A stretch of DNA of 38,412 nt from NCBI GenBank assembly GCA_036704125.1, contig DATNQI010000012.1:1-38412 (forward strand), given 5' to 3'. The notes under the pieces were generated by a model. The model was not told the DNA's origin. It did not search any database and worked only from the letters and a program-made list of their open reading frames with translations. Origin of the DNA: Pantanalinema sp. GTDB taxonomy: Bacteria; Cyanobacteriota; Sericytochromatia; S15B-MN24; UBA4093. Below, one piece after another: positions 1-7,745 of this stretch (within the stretch, counting starts at the first letter, position 1; every line of letters begins with the position of its first letter). The position numbers and the translations under genes are program-made.

Positions 1-276
1 AACAAGGTCAGCCCCCCCTTCCGGGTCGGCGAGTTCGACCTGATGTTCGGCGAGGGCGTCAGCCGCGAGGGCTGCGTGCTGGACATGGCCGTCGAGCACG
101 AGATCGTCAAGAAGAGCGGCTCGTGGTTCAGCTACGGCGACGGCAAGATCGGCCAGGGCCGCGACGGCGCCAAGGCCTTCCTCCAGGCGAACCCCGAGCT
201 CTTCGCCGAGATCGAGGGCCTGGTGCGCGCCAAGGTCTTCGGCGCCCAGGAGCCCGAGCTCGCGGGTGTCCGCTGA
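1..276 (+). CDS. recA: RecA recombinase, C-terminal part (gene cut by window edge)
   Basis: The reading frame is open from base 1 and ends with TGA at 274-276, giving the last 91 residues of a RecA protein. RecA is the cytoplasmic ATP-dependent DNA strand-exchange protein that also triggers LexA cleavage. Diagnostic pieces are [23 protein letters not shown] and [10 protein letters not shown] followed by [11 protein letters not shown], which are the end of the ATPase core and the small C-terminal domain. The ATPase core itself lies outside the window. The acidic tail is short, ending in PELAGVR. It is followed after 92 bp by rny on the same strand, a neighbour order known from several phyla. 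The identification is essentially certain; only the start is missing. Confidence 0.96.
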   Translation, partial: NKVSPPFRVGEFDLMFGEGVSREGCVLDMAVEHEIVKKSGSWFSYGDGKIGQGRDGAKAFLQANPELFAEIEGLVRAKVFGAQEPELAGVR

Positions 277-368
277 GCGTCGTGATCGGCTAAGATAGCC
301 TTAGATGCCGCTTCGCGCGGCTCGCCGAGAGACGGGCCGCGCACGAAACTAGAAAGAGAGGGGCGGCC

Positions 369-1922
369 ATGGTCGCACTCGACGCGATCTTGCTGCTGCT
401 TGCGCTCGCCGGTCTCGCGGTTGCCGGCGGTCTGTTCCACGCCGCCAGCAAAAGGCGCGAGGCGGTCGACAAGGCCCTGGCCGAGGCCGAGGTCCGCGCC
501 AGGGAGCTCGTCGCCAAGGCCGACGCCGACGCGCAGAACCAGCACAAGGCCCTCATCCTCGAAGCCAGGGACGAGGCGCTGCGCCTCAGGCGCGATGCCG
601 AGCGCGAGCTCAAGGAGCAGCAGGCCGAGGTCTCGCGCCGCGAGAGCCGCGCCCGCCAGAAGGAAGAGACCCTCGATGCCAGGGCCGAGGCCGTCTCGCG
701 CAAGGGCGAGGAGCTGTTCGCGCGCGAGCGCGAGCTCCTGGCGCTGCAAGAGGAGGCCGAGCGCTTGCGCGAGAGCCAGCTTCTCGAGCTGCAGCGCGTG
801 GCTGCGCTCGGCGCCGAGGACGCCAGGAAGCTGCTCTTGACCAAGCTCGAGCACGAGCTTGAGCGGGAGTCGGCCCTGATGATCAAGCAGGCCGAGCAGG
901 AGGCCCGCGCCATCGCCGACAAGAAGGCCCGCGAGATCGTCACCACCGCCATCCAGCGCTGCGCGGTGGATCACTGCGTGGAGGGCACCGTCTCGGTCGT
1001 CACCCTCCCCTCCGACGACATGAAGGGCCGCATCATCGGGCGCGAGGGCCGCAACATCCGCGCCCTGGAGAGCGCGACCGGCATCGACCTGATCGTCGAC
1101 GACACCCCCGAGGCGGTCGTCCTGTCCAGCTTCGACCCGGTGCGCCGCGAGATCGCCCGCCGGGCCCTGGAGGCCCTCATCGCCGACGGCCGCATCCACC
1201 CCCAGCGCATCGAGGAGCAGGTCGAGAAGGCCCGCCGCGACGTGGAGGCCCAGATGAAGGAGGACGGCGAGGCCGCCCTCCTGGAGGTCGGGGTCCAGGG
1301 GGTGCACCCCGAGCTGGTCAAGATCCTCGGCCGCCTGCGCTACCGCACCTCCTACGGCCAGAACGTGCTCGCCCACTCCAAGGAGGTCTGCTACATCGCG
1401 ACCATGATCGCCGAGGAGCTGGGAGCCAACGTGCAGGTCGCCAAGCGCGCGGCGCTCATGCACGACCTGGGCAAGGCCGTGAGCCACGAGATGGAGGGCT
1501 CCCACGCCGTGAACGGCGCCGCCATGGCGGCCAAGTACGGTGAGAACCCCGCGGTGGTGCACGCCATCCGGGCGCACCACAACGACGAGGAGCCCGCCAC
1601 CGTCGAGGCGGTCATCTGCCTTCTGGCCGACGCGATCTCCGCGGCGCGCCCCGGGGCCAGGCGCGAGAACATCGACATCTACGTCAAGCGCCTCCAGAAG
1701 CTCGAGGAGATCGCGAGCTCCTTTCCCGGCGTCGAGCGCACCTTCGCCATCCAGGCGGGCCGCGAGATCCGGGTGATGGTCCAGCCCGAGGTGGTCGACG
1801 ACGTCATGGCCCACAAGATCGCGCGCGAGATGGCGTCGCGCATCCAGAGCGAAATGGAGTATCCTGGCATGATCAAAGTCACGGTCATCCGGGAGACCCG
1901 TTCGACCGAGTTCGCCAAGTAA
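369..1922 (+). CDS. rny: Ribonuclease Y (membrane-anchored endoribonuclease)
   Basis: The 517-residue product matches RNase Y length and layout. RNase Y starts decay of many mRNAs by endonucleolytic cleavage and is tethered to the inner membrane. An N-terminal membrane segment (residues about 5-25, rich in Leu and Ala) is followed by a long charged Glu/Arg/Lys coiled coil (about 30-200). A KH domain follows with [15 protein letters not shown] near 220-235, then an HD phosphohydrolase domain with the metal-binding pair in [13 protein letters not shown] (His365-Asp366). ATG 369 is preceded by a purine-rich AGAGAGGGG. In many Gram-positive and Deinococcus-like genomes rny sits between recA and ymdB, exactly as here. 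The coiled coil has unusually many Ala and Arg residues, in line with the base composition. Confidence 0.97.
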   Translation: MVALDAILLLLALAGLAVAGGLFHAASKRREAVDKALAEAEVRARELVAKADADAQNQHKALILEARDEALRLRRDAERELKEQQAEVSRRESRARQKEETLDARAEAVSRKGEELFARERELLALQEEAERLRESQLLELQRVAALGAEDARKLLLTKLEHELERESALMIKQAEQEARAIADKKAREIVTTAIQRCAVDHCVEGTVSVVTLPSDDMKGRIIGREGRNIRALESATGIDLIVDDTPEAVVLSSFDPVRREIARRALEALIADGRIHPQRIEEQVEKARRDVEAQMKEDGEAALLEVGVQGVHPELVKILGRLRYRTSYGQNVLAHSKEVCYIATMIAEELGANVQVAKRAALMHDLGKAVSHEMEGSHAVNGAAMAAKYGENPAVVHAIRAHHNDEEPATVEAVICLLADAISAARPGARRENIDIYVKRLQKLEEIASSFPGVERTFAIQAGREIRVMVQPEVVDDVMAHKIAREMASRIQSEMEYPGMIKVTVIRETRSTEFAK

Positions 1923-1937
1923 ACACGGGATCCCGCT

Positions 1938-1959
1938 CCCCGGGCGAGCGCGCCCGGGG
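1938..1959 (+). other. Perfect 9-bp GC hairpin between rny and ymdB
   Basis: CCCCGGGCG and CGCCCGGGG flank a 4-base loop, 15 bp after the rny stop codon. No T-run follows, so it is not a canonical terminator. It could protect the rny mRNA 3' end, pause polymerase, or attenuate reading into ymdB. Only the hairpin itself is seen; the role is a guess. Confidence 0.5.
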
Positions 1960-1986
1960 CGAACGAGTTAGAAATGGAACGCCTTC

Positions 1987-2781
1987 ATGTCGGCGCATCC
2001 GAGTGCCCTCCACGTGGTCGTCATCGGGGACGTGGTGGGGCATCCAGGCCATCAGGCCATCCTCAAGGGCCTGCCTCGCCTTCGCAAGCAGCTCCCGGTC
2101 GATCTGGTGATCGCGAACGGTGAGAACGCCTCGGGCGGCTTCGGCCTCCAGGAGAAGACCTACCACCTGCTGCGCGACGCCGGGGTCGACGTCATCACCC
2201 TCGGCAACCACGCCTGGGACAAGAAGGAGATCTTCGACTACATCGACGACGCCGATCGCGTCGTGCGGCCCGCCAACTACCCCCCCGGCACCCCCGGGCG
2301 CGGGTCCACCCTGGTCACGGTCGCCGGCACCCCGGTCGCCGTCATGCAGCTGATGGGGCGGGCCTTCATCAACGTCGGGGACTGCCCGTTCCAGACGGCC
2401 GAGCGCGAGCTGAAGAAGCTCAAGACCCAGGCCAAGGTCATCATCGTGGACATGCACGCCGAGGCCTCCTCCGAGAAGCTCGGCATGGCCTTCATGCTCG
2501 ATGGTCAGGTGAGCGCCGTGATCGGCACTCACACTCACGTTCAGACCGCCGACGAGCAAATTTTTCCGCGCGGAACCGGGTATATTACGGATGCGGGAAT
2601 GACCGGGCCCCGCGACTCCATCCTCGGGATCCGGCCGGAGCTGGCGCTGAAGCGCATGCGCCAGCACTTGCCGGTTCGCTTCGAAGTCCAGGAGGGGGAA
2701 GGGGTCTTCTCGGCCGTGTGGCTCTCGATCGATCCCCAGACCGGACGCACGCTCTCGATCCAGCGCATCCACTACCGCTAG
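1987..2781 (+). CDS. ymdB: YmdB-family metallophosphoesterase (TIGR00282 type)
   Basis: The 264-residue protein has the length of the YmdB/DR1281 family of binuclear-metal phosphoesterases, which hydrolyse 2',3'-cyclic nucleotides such as cAMP isomers. Metal-ligand motifs are in order: VIGDVVGHPG at the start, IANGENASGGFGL near residues 43-56, LGNHAWDK near 75-82, DMHAEASSEK near 156, and IGTHTHVQTADEQI near 180. YmdB of Bacillus subtilis affects biofilm and motility gene expression, and this family travels with rny. ATG 1987 has only a weak ribosome-binding site (TGGA), and the first recognisable strand begins at residue 9, so the start is probable rather than proven. The spoVS gene follows after 51 bp. 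Confidence 0.93.
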   Translation: MSAHPSALHVVVIGDVVGHPGHQAILKGLPRLRKQLPVDLVIANGENASGGFGLQEKTYHLLRDAGVDVITLGNHAWDKKEIFDYIDDADRVVRPANYPPGTPGRGSTLVTVAGTPVAVMQLMGRAFINVGDCPFQTAERELKKLKTQAKVIIVDMHAEASSEKLGMAFMLDGQVSAVIGTHTHVQTADEQIFPRGTGYITDAGMTGPRDSILGIRPELALKRMRQHLPVRFEVQEGEGVFSAVWLSIDPQTGRTLSIQRIHYR

Positions 2782-2820
2782 CGTCACTCCTCATCGTCGG
2801 CCCCCGGGGCCTCATCATCG

Positions 2821-2835
2821 GGAGGATCGAACGTG
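2821..2835 (+). promoter_or_regulatory. Strong ribosome-binding site fixing the GTG start of spoVS
   Basis: GGAGGA at 2821-2826 lies six bases before GTG 2833. It decides the start, because no ATG occurs at the conserved MEVFKVSAKS amino end. Confidence 0.75.
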
Positions 2836-3093
2836 GAGGTTTTCAAGGTTTCCGCCAAGTCCAACCCCAGCGCCGTGGCGGGTGCTCTGGCCGGCGCCCT
2901 TCGCGAGCAGGGCCGGGCCGAGATGCAGGCCATCGGGGCCGGGGCCCTCAACCAGGCGATCAAGGCGGTCGCCATCGCCCGGGGCTACGTGGCCCCCGGC
3001 GGCATGGACCTGGTCTGCATCCCCGCCTTCATCGACATCGTCATCGAGGGCGAGGAGCGCACCGCCATCAAGCTGATCGTCGAACCTCGCTAG
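2833..3093 (+). CDS. spoVS: Stage V sporulation protein S (SpoVS, Alba-like fold)
   Basis: The 86-residue product is nearly full-length identical in pattern to SpoVS: VFKVSAKSNP, then AGALREQGRAEMQAIGAGA, LNQAIKAVAIARGYV, LVCIPAFIDI and a final IKLIVEPR. SpoVS has an Alba-like fold and is thought to bind nucleic acid. In Bacillus it acts in spore coat and septation timing, but it is also common in non-spore-formers such as Deinococcus-Thermus and Chloroflexi, so its presence does not prove sporulation. GTG start with a strong ribosome-binding site. It closes the recA-rny-ymdB-spoVS block and is followed by a weak hairpin and then a new promoter. Confidence 0.96.
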   Translation: MEVFKVSAKSNPSAVAGALAGALREQGRAEMQAIGAGALNQAIKAVAIARGYVAPGGMDLVCIPAFIDIVIEGEERTAIKLIVEPR

Positions 3094-3115
3094 GGAGCTT
3101 CCCTGCCCTTCTCAG

Positions 3116-3136
3116 GCTCGGGCCTTTGGCCCGGGC
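3116..3136 (+). terminator. Weak hairpin after spoVS
   Basis: GCTCGGGCC TTT GGCCCGGGC forms a 9-bp stem with one G-T pair, 23 bp after the spoVS stop. Only a short T-stretch (CCGGTTTCG) follows, so this is at best a leaky terminator. Its right half overlaps the proposed promoter for the PHP gene. Confidence 0.35.
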
Positions 3137-3153
3137 CCGGTTTCGCTTAGAAT
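3126..3153 (+). promoter_or_regulatory. Candidate sigma-70-type promoter for the PHP gene
   Basis: TTGGCC at 3126-3131, a 16-bp spacer and TAGAAT at 3148-3153 resemble TTGACA/TATAAT with four and five matches. The predicted start point is about 32 bp before ATG 3193. Confidence 0.45.
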
Positions 3154-3192
3154 AGTCGCGATCCCGCACGACCCAGCGTGGAAGGGGAGCCC

Positions 3193-4125
3193 ATGAAGGC
3201 CGATCTGCACCTCCATACCACCTGCTCCGACGGGCGCCTCAGTCCCGAGGCCCTCGTCCTGGCGGCCGCGCGCGCGGGGCTCTCGGCGATCGCCGTGACC
3301 GACCACGACAACACCGACGCCGTCGCCGAGGCGATGGCCGCGGTCGCGGAGCGCGGCCTCAAGCTGGAGGTGGTCCCGGGGGTCGAGGTCACGGCGATGC
3401 GCGGCGACACCGAGCTGCACATTCTCGGCTACTTCGTCGATCCCCGGGCTCCCGGCTGGCAGGAGGCCATGGCGCGAGCGCGGCGCGAGCGCGAGCAGCG
3501 GGCGGCCGCGTTCGTCGCGAAGTTCGCGGCGCACGGCATCCGCCTCGGCCTCGACGCGGTCCAGCGCCACGCGGGGGATGGGGCGATCGGGCGTCCGCAC
3601 GTGGCCCGCGCCCTGGTGGAGGCGGGCGCCTGCGGCACCGAGCAGCAGGCCTTCGACCGCTACCTGAACCCCGGCTGCCCGACGTTCGTGCCGCGCGGCG
3701 GCATGGATCCCAAGGAGGCGATCGCCTTGATCCATGCGGCCGGCGGCGTCGCCTCGCTCGCCCACCCGCGCAGCGTCCCTTTGAGCGAGCCGGACGCGAA
3801 GGGCGAGACGCTGCTCGCCTATCTGGTCGCCTGCGGCCTGGACGCGCTGGAGGTGATTCACCCGTCGGCCACCTCGATGCTGCGCGCGCACTACGCGCGG
3901 CTGGCGGCCGAGAATGGCCTGCTGGTGACGGGGGGCTCGGACGACCACGGTCCGAGACCCGGCCATCCGAGCCGCATCGGGGACCTGAGCGTCCCCTACT
4001 CCTGGCTGGCCGCGCTTGGCGCGCGTCGTCCGAGAAGCACCGGGGAGGTTTCGGCAAACTACGCTGGACCTTTGCGGGAAAGCTTCTATAATGGGACCAT
4101 CAAGCAACGGTCCCAGTCTCAATGA
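3193..4125 (+). CDS. PHP-domain metal-dependent phosphoesterase
   Basis: The 310-residue protein opens with MKADLHLHTTCSDG, the classic first PHP metal motif. Further motifs are VTDHDNTDAV, GVEVTA near 60, a central variable region with GRPHVARALV, LAHPRS near 193 and a final GGSDDHG near 255. Relatives include the YciV/RNase AM family (5'-3' exonuclease of short RNAs or 3',5'-nucleotide phosphatase) and other trpH-like proteins; the exact substrate cannot be read. ATG 3193 was chosen over an upstream in-frame GTG at 3178 because GAAGGGGA precedes it and the PHP motif begins at once. The hpf promoter is embedded in its 3' end, so the two genes overlap in regulation. The last 30 or so residues are likely poorly conserved. 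Confidence 0.9.
   Translation: MKADLHLHTTCSDGRLSPEALVLAAARAGLSAIAVTDHDNTDAVAEAMAAVAERGLKLEVVPGVEVTAMRGDTELHILGYFVDPRAPGWQEAMARARREREQRAAAFVAKFAAHGIRLGLDAVQRHAGDGAIGRPHVARALVEAGACGTEQQAFDRYLNPGCPTFVPRGGMDPKEAIALIHAAGGVASLAHPRSVPLSEPDAKGETLLAYLVACGLDALEVIHPSATSMLRAHYARLAAENGLLVTGGSDDHGPRPGHPSRIGDLSVPYSWLAALGARRPRSTGEVSANYAGPLRESFYNGTIKQRSQSQ
4065..4092 (+). promoter_or_regulatory. Promoter for hpf inside the 3' end of the PHP gene
   Basis: TGGACC (4065-4070), a 16-bp spacer and a perfect TATAAT (4087-4092) stand out in an otherwise GC-rich coding region. Start of transcription would be near 4099, about 38 bp before hpf. This gives hibernation factor expression separate from the upstream genes. 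Confidence 0.6.
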
Positions 4126-4136
4126 GGGAGTGGCTT

Positions 4137-4691
4137 ATGGAACTCGTGATCAAAGGACACCACGTCGAGGTGACGGACGCGCTGCGCGACTACGCCGACA
4201 AGAAGGTCGGCCGGGTCGTCCGCAACGTGGATGGGGTCATCGAAACCCAGGTCGAGCTCTCGGTCAACAAGAACCCGAGCGTGCCCGAGAACCAGATCGT
4301 CGAGGTCACCCTGTTCGCCAAGGGCACGGTGATCCGCGCCGAGGTCAGCACCGAGAGCATGTATGCCTCGCTCGACCTGGTCGCGGACAAGCTGGAGCGT
4401 CAGATCCGCCGCTACCGCCAGAAGCTCCAGGGCCACGATCGCCACAACCGTCAGAAGACGGCCACGGCGGTTGCCGCCGAGCCCATGGTCGAGGCGGTCG
4501 AGGAGGTCGAGCGCGAGATCGTTCGCACCAAGTCCTTCCCGGTTCTCGCCATGTCGCCGGACGACGCGGCGGTCCAGATGGAGCTGTTGGGTCACAACTT
4601 CTTCATGTTCATCAACCAGTTCACCAGCCAGGTGAACGTGATCTACCACCGCAAGGACGGCAACTACGGCCTCATCGAGCCGACCGCCTAG
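4137..4691 (+). CDS. hpf: Long-form ribosome hibernation promoting factor (HPF/RaiA)
   Basis: HPF binds the 30S decoding region in starved cells. The long form adds a C-terminal domain that pairs two 70S ribosomes into inactive 100S dimers. The 184-residue length and two-domain layout fit: an N-terminal S30AE domain (MELVIKGHHVEVTDALRDYA, about 1-100), a charged linker, and a C-terminal domain (about 130-184) with SFPVLAMSPDDAAVQMELLG, GHNFFMFIN and YHRKDGNYGLIEP. ATG 4137 is preferred over ATG 4122 because GAGGGAG precedes it and homologues begin MELVI or similar. ATG 4122 would overlap the PHP stop codon. It has its own promoter and ends at a strong terminator, so it is probably transcribed alone. 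Confidence 0.95.
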   Translation: MELVIKGHHVEVTDALRDYADKKVGRVVRNVDGVIETQVELSVNKNPSVPENQIVEVTLFAKGTVIRAEVSTESMYASLDLVADKLERQIRRYRQKLQGHDRHNRQKTATAVAAEPMVEAVEEVEREIVRTKSFPVLAMSPDDAAVQMELLGHNFFMFINQFTSQVNVIYHRKDGNYGLIEPTA

Positions 4692-4705
4692 TCCATCACC
4701 ACTTC

Positions 4706-4740
4706 GGGGCCGGCGCTTGCGCCGGCCCCGTTCGATTTTT
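4706..4740 (+). terminator. Rho-independent terminator after hpf
   Basis: An 11-bp perfect stem GGGGCCGGCGC / GCGCCGGCCCC with a TT loop (4706-4729) is followed by GTTCGATTTTT. It begins 14 bp after the hpf stop. It separates hpf from tatC, whose TTG start lies 13 bp after the T-run. Confidence 0.85.
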
Positions 4741-4752
4741 CAGAGGCCGCCC

Positions 4753-5493
4753 TTGTCCACCCCCGAGCACGATCAGATCGCCATGCGCGATCGCCTCGCC
4801 GGCGAGATGACCTTCGTCGAGCACCTCGAAGAGCTGCGCTGGCGCATCGTCAAGTCGCTCGCCGCCCTCGCCGCGGGCTTCGGTCTCGCCTTCGTCTACA
4901 GCCGCCTCCTCATGGCCTGGCTCTCGGTGCCCGCCGGCGACACCCGCTTCATCTTCACCTCGCCGGCCGAGTACTTCATGGCCAGCCTCAAGGTCGCCTT
5001 CTTCGCCGGCCTCTACCTGGCCCTGCCGGTGATCCTCTACCAGCTGGTGGCCTTCGTGGCCCCGGGGCTCACCCCGACCGAGCGGCGCTGGGTGCTTCCC
5101 GTGGTGGCGGGCTCGTTCCTGCTCTTCACCGCGGGCGGGGCCTTCGCCTACTACGCCCTCTTGCCGGCGGGCCTGCACTTCCTTTTGGGGTTCGCGCCCT
5201 CCACCGTGGCCCCGATGCTCTCGATCGGGACCTACCTGGGCTTTGCGGCCTCGCTGCTCTTCGCTTCGGGCTTCATCTTCGAGCTGCCGCTCGTGCTCCT
5301 GGCGCTCGCCTGGATCGGGGTGGTCTCGTCGGCGATGCTCGCCAGGTTTCGCAAGGTGGCGATCGTGCTCGCGCTCGCCATCGGGGCGGTCATCACCCCC
5401 TCGGCGGACATCTTCAGCCAGCTGATGCTGGCGCTCGCCCTGGTGCTGCTCTACGAGCTGAGCGTCTGGCTCATCCGGCTCACGGGCAAGTAG
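4753..5493 (+). CDS. tatC: TatC, core of the twin-arginine protein translocase
   Basis: TatC is the polytopic inner-membrane receptor for folded proteins carrying a twin-arginine signal. The 246-residue product has the usual length and six hydrophobic segments. Family motifs are MTFVEHLEELRWRIVKS at the amino end, FTSPAEYFMASLKVAFFAGL near residue 75, the PGLTPTERRWVLP loop, and GVVSSAMLARFRKVAIVLALAIGAVITPSADIFSQ split over the last helices. TTG 4753 is chosen because AGAGG lies six bases upstream. ATG 4783 is an alternative, with a poorer site. No tatA/B gene is visible nearby. The gene converges on the next one with an 18-bp gap and no visible terminator. Confidence 0.93.
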   Translation: MSTPEHDQIAMRDRLAGEMTFVEHLEELRWRIVKSLAALAAGFGLAFVYSRLLMAWLSVPAGDTRFIFTSPAEYFMASLKVAFFAGLYLALPVILYQLVAFVAPGLTPTERRWVLPVVAGSFLLFTAGGAFAYYALLPAGLHFLLGFAPSTVAPMLSIGTYLGFAASLLFASGFIFELPLVLLALAWIGVVSSAMLARFRKVAIVLALAIGAVITPSADIFSQLMLALALVLLYELSVWLIRLTGK

Positions 5494-5511
5494 GATCCAG
5501 GCGCCGCCCGA

Positions 5512-6225
5512 TCACTTCCAGAACTGCCAGCCCTTTTTCTCGGGCTTGTCGGCGGCCGTCCTGGCGACGACCGCCGGCCGTGCGCTCAGCGCGCCGGTCT
5601 GCGGCTTGGCCTGGGGCTTGGCCGCGGGCCTGGACTGCTCCCAGTCGAAGATGCCGAGCCGGATGACGTCGAGGTTGGAGGCCGAGAGGCCGAGGTACCG
5701 GTAGGCGTCCAGGTCGCTGCGCTCGGCCCTGGCGCCGAGGAAGGCCTGCCAGGCCTTGGCCATCATGGCCTGCTCGGTGATGAAGCCGACGGCGGGGATC
5801 CAGTGGGCGACGCCGATGGTGAGGGTCCGGCGCAGGTTGAGGTTCTGCAGGCCCTGGGTCGCGTAGAACTCGTTGCGCATCTGGTGGGCGATGCGCGCGA
5901 GCGGCACCTTGAGGCTGCCCTTGTCGACCGAGCCGAGGCTGAGCACGATGAACCGGTCGAAGCGCATGGCGAAGTCGGCGACCTTGCGCCGGGGCCCTCG
6001 CTCGAGGCGGATGGAGCGCTCGGTGGCCGTCTGGGCGCGCTTGAGCAGCCGCTCGCGCATGGTCTCGGCCTCCTGCGCCTGCAGGGGGATGGCGTCCTCG
6101 ATCTCGACGATGGCGAAGGCCATGCCGGCCAGGTAATGGTTGCCCAGCTCCAGCTCCTCGCGCAGGCGCGTCATGAGCCGGGGGTAGTCGGGGTGAGATG
6201 CGAACGGCGGCGTCGTGGTGTCCAT
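5512..6225 (-). CDS. Uncharacterised protein with a possible degenerate GGDEF-like domain
   Basis: The 237-residue cytoplasmic protein is not firmly recognised. Its middle resembles the order of a diguanylate cyclase domain: a strand-like AGMAFAIVEIED (about 33-44) where the first GGDEF strand sits, then MRFDRFIVLSLG (about 86-98) where the GGDEF loop should be, then LARIAHQMRNEF, then RRTLTIGVAHW, which is like the usual TVSIGVA strand. The catalytic GGDEF signature is absent (FDRFI instead), so if the fold is right it would be enzymatically dead. The tail is a Pro/Ala/Lys linker ending GWQFWK. A TATAAT lies exactly seven bases before the ATG with no ribosome-binding site, which suggests a leaderless mRNA. 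It converges on tatC. Confidence 0.55.
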   Translation of the reverse strand: MDTTTPPFASHPDYPRLMTRLREELELGNHYLAGMAFAIVEIEDAIPLQAQEAETMRERLLKRAQTATERSIRLERGPRRKVADFAMRFDRFIVLSLGSVDKGSLKVPLARIAHQMRNEFYATQGLQNLNLRRTLTIGVAHWIPAVGFITEQAMMAKAWQAFLGARAERSDLDAYRYLGLSASNLDVIRLGIFDWEQSRPAAKPQAKPQTGALSARPAVVARTAADKPEKKGWQFWK

Positions 6226-6232
6226 GGTAGGG

Positions 6233-6238
6233 ATTATA
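6233..6238 (-). promoter_or_regulatory. TATAAT box placed for a leaderless transcript
   Basis: On the minus strand TATAAT is followed by CCCTACC and then the ATG at 6225. The expected start point is at or next to the start codon, and no Shine-Dalgarno sequence lies between. No convincing -35 box is seen. Confidence 0.5.
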
Positions 6239-6321
6239 CCCGCCGCGCCCGAACTCGTACGCTTCGTTCACGGCCTGCACCATCGCGCTCCTGCTCGCCG
6301 TCACGCGGCCGTCCGGGGCAA

Positions 6322-6346
6322 CCCCCTCGTGCCGCAGGCAAGGGGG
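6322..6346. other. Stem-loop in the gap before hom
   Basis: CCCCCT and TGCC pair with GGCA and AGGGGG around a GCA loop, with a two-base bulge. It lies in the 239-bp gap between the divergent gene at 6225 and hom at 6465. It might belong to a hom leader RNA, but no promoter or known riboswitch pattern was recognised, and the rest of the gap shows nothing clear. Confidence 0.35.
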
Positions 6347-6464
6347 CCTAGCGCCTCTTGCGGTAAGCGCGGGCCTCGACGAGGCTGGTGAACTGGATCC
6401 GCTGCCGGGTATGAAATTTCCGGTGGCGGATTGCCATTCGCCGAGGTTGAGAGAAGGGGATTGC

Positions 6465-7745
6465 GTGAGGGAAGCTCGCTCGATAGGGATCGGTTTGCTC
6501 GGGTGCGGGGTGGTCGGGCAGGGGGTGGTGCGCCTCCTGGCGAATCGGCCTGAGCTGCACCTCGTGGCGGTCGCCGTGCGCGACCCGGGGCGCGATCGCG
6601 GCCTCGAGCCCTCCCTGGTCACCACCGATTCGCAGGCGGTCGTCGATCACCCCGACGTCCGCGTCGTGATCGAGGTCATGGGGGGGCTTGAGCCCGCGCG
6701 ATCGCTCGTCCTGCGCGCCATCCGCAACGGCAAGCACGTCGTCACCGCGAACAAGGCCTTGCTCGCCCATCACGGGCGCGAGATCGTCGAGGCCGCCCGT
6801 AACGCCGGCGTCGAGGTCTACTTCGAGGCGGCGGTCGGCGGCGGCATCCCCGTCATCATGCCCCTCAAGCGAGGCCTCGCCGCCAACGCCGTCCAGCGCA
6901 TCAGCGGCATCATCAACGGCACCACCAACTACATCCTCACCCGCATGGCCCAGGAGGGCGATACCTTCGCCGACGCCCTCGCCGAGGCCCAGCGCCTGGG
7001 CTACGCCGAGGCCGACCCGACCGCTGACGTGGCGGGCCACGACGCGGCCCACAAGCTCGCCATCCTGGCCTCCATCCTCTCGGGGGCCTTCGTATCCCTG
7101 GAGACGGTTCACCGGGAGGGCATCGAGCGCCTGACCCCCAGGGACCTCGCCTACGCCCGGGAGCTGGGCTACGCGGTCAAGCTGCTCGGCATCGCTCGCC
7201 GGGCGGGCGATCGCCTCGAGGCCCGCCTGCATCCCGCCATGATCCCGCTCTCGCATCCCCTCGCGCGGATCGACGGGGTCACCAACGCCGTCACGGTGGT
7301 GGGCGACGCGGTCGGCGAGGTCACCTTCTCGGGCCCCGGGGCGGGCTCGCTGCCCACCGCGAGCGCGGTCGTGAGCGACGTCCTGAACCTGGTCGAGGCC
7401 ATCGAGAGCGCCTCGCCGCCGAGCCGCCTGATGGACGGGTGCGCCGCCGGCGAGGCCCAGGTCGTGCCCATCGGCGAGATCGAGACGGCCTACTACCTGC
7501 GGCTTTTGACCGAGGATTTGCCCGGGGTGCTCGGGGCGGTCGGCTCCCTGTTCGGGGCGCGGGGCGTCTCCATTCGCTTCTTCGTCCAGAAGGAGGTGCG
7601 CGACGGCCTGGCCGAGCTGGTCTTCGTCACGCACGCGGTGCGTGAGCAGGCCTTCAGGGACGCGCTCGCCCAGGTCGAGGCCCTGCCGGCCCTCAAGGAG
7701 GTGGCGGCGCTGATCCGGGTGGAGGAGGATGCGAATGGACGCTGA
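6465..7745 (+). CDS. hom: Homoserine dehydrogenase with C-terminal ACT domain
   Basis: The enzyme reduces aspartate semialdehyde to homoserine with NAD(P)H, at the branch point to threonine and methionine. Of its 426 residues, the first part is a Rossmann fold with GIGLLGCGVVGQGV near residue 7. The middle carries VVTANKALL and the catalytic-domain signature, with YFEAAVGGGIPVI, then ISGIINGTTNYIL and EADPTADVAGHDAAHKLAILA. A C-terminal ACT domain (about 340-426, YYLRLLTEDLPGVLG) suggests threonine feedback. GTG 6465 follows GAGAAGGGGA and starts right before the Rossmann strand, so it is preferred over ATG 6411. Its end overlaps the start of thrC, implying coupled translation. Confidence 0.95.
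   Translation: MREARSIGIGLLGCGVVGQGVVRLLANRPELHLVAVAVRDPGRDRGLEPSLVTTDSQAVVDHPDVRVVIEVMGGLEPARSLVLRAIRNGKHVVTANKALLAHHGREIVEAARNAGVEVYFEAAVGGGIPVIMPLKRGLAANAVQRISGIINGTTNYILTRMAQEGDTFADALAEAQRLGYAEADPTADVAGHDAAHKLAILASILSGAFVSLETVHREGIERLTPRDLAYARELGYAVKLLGIARRAGDRLEARLHPAMIPLSHPLARIDGVTNAVTVVGDAVGEVTFSGPGAGSLPTASAVVSDVLNLVEAIESASPPSRLMDGCAAGEAQVVPIGEIETAYYLRLLTEDLPGVLGAVGSLFGARGVSIRFFVQKEVRDGLAELVFVTHAVREQAFRDALAQVEALPALKEVAALIRVEEDANGR

Noticed and set aside
132-1814. 560-codon minus-strand frame across recA and rny
   Set aside because: Opposite two conserved genes, composition-driven, with no recognisable domain.
1938-1959. Terminator between rny and ymdB
   Set aside because: The stem is perfect but no T-run follows, so it was recorded only as a hairpin.
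2833-3093. Evidence that the organism forms spores (because of spoVS)
   Set aside because: SpoVS occurs in many non-spore-forming bacteria, and no other sporulation gene is present in the window.
6226-6464. Riboswitch or T-box before hom
   Set aside because: A stem-loop exists, but no T-box signature, no known riboswitch core and no convincing promoter were found.
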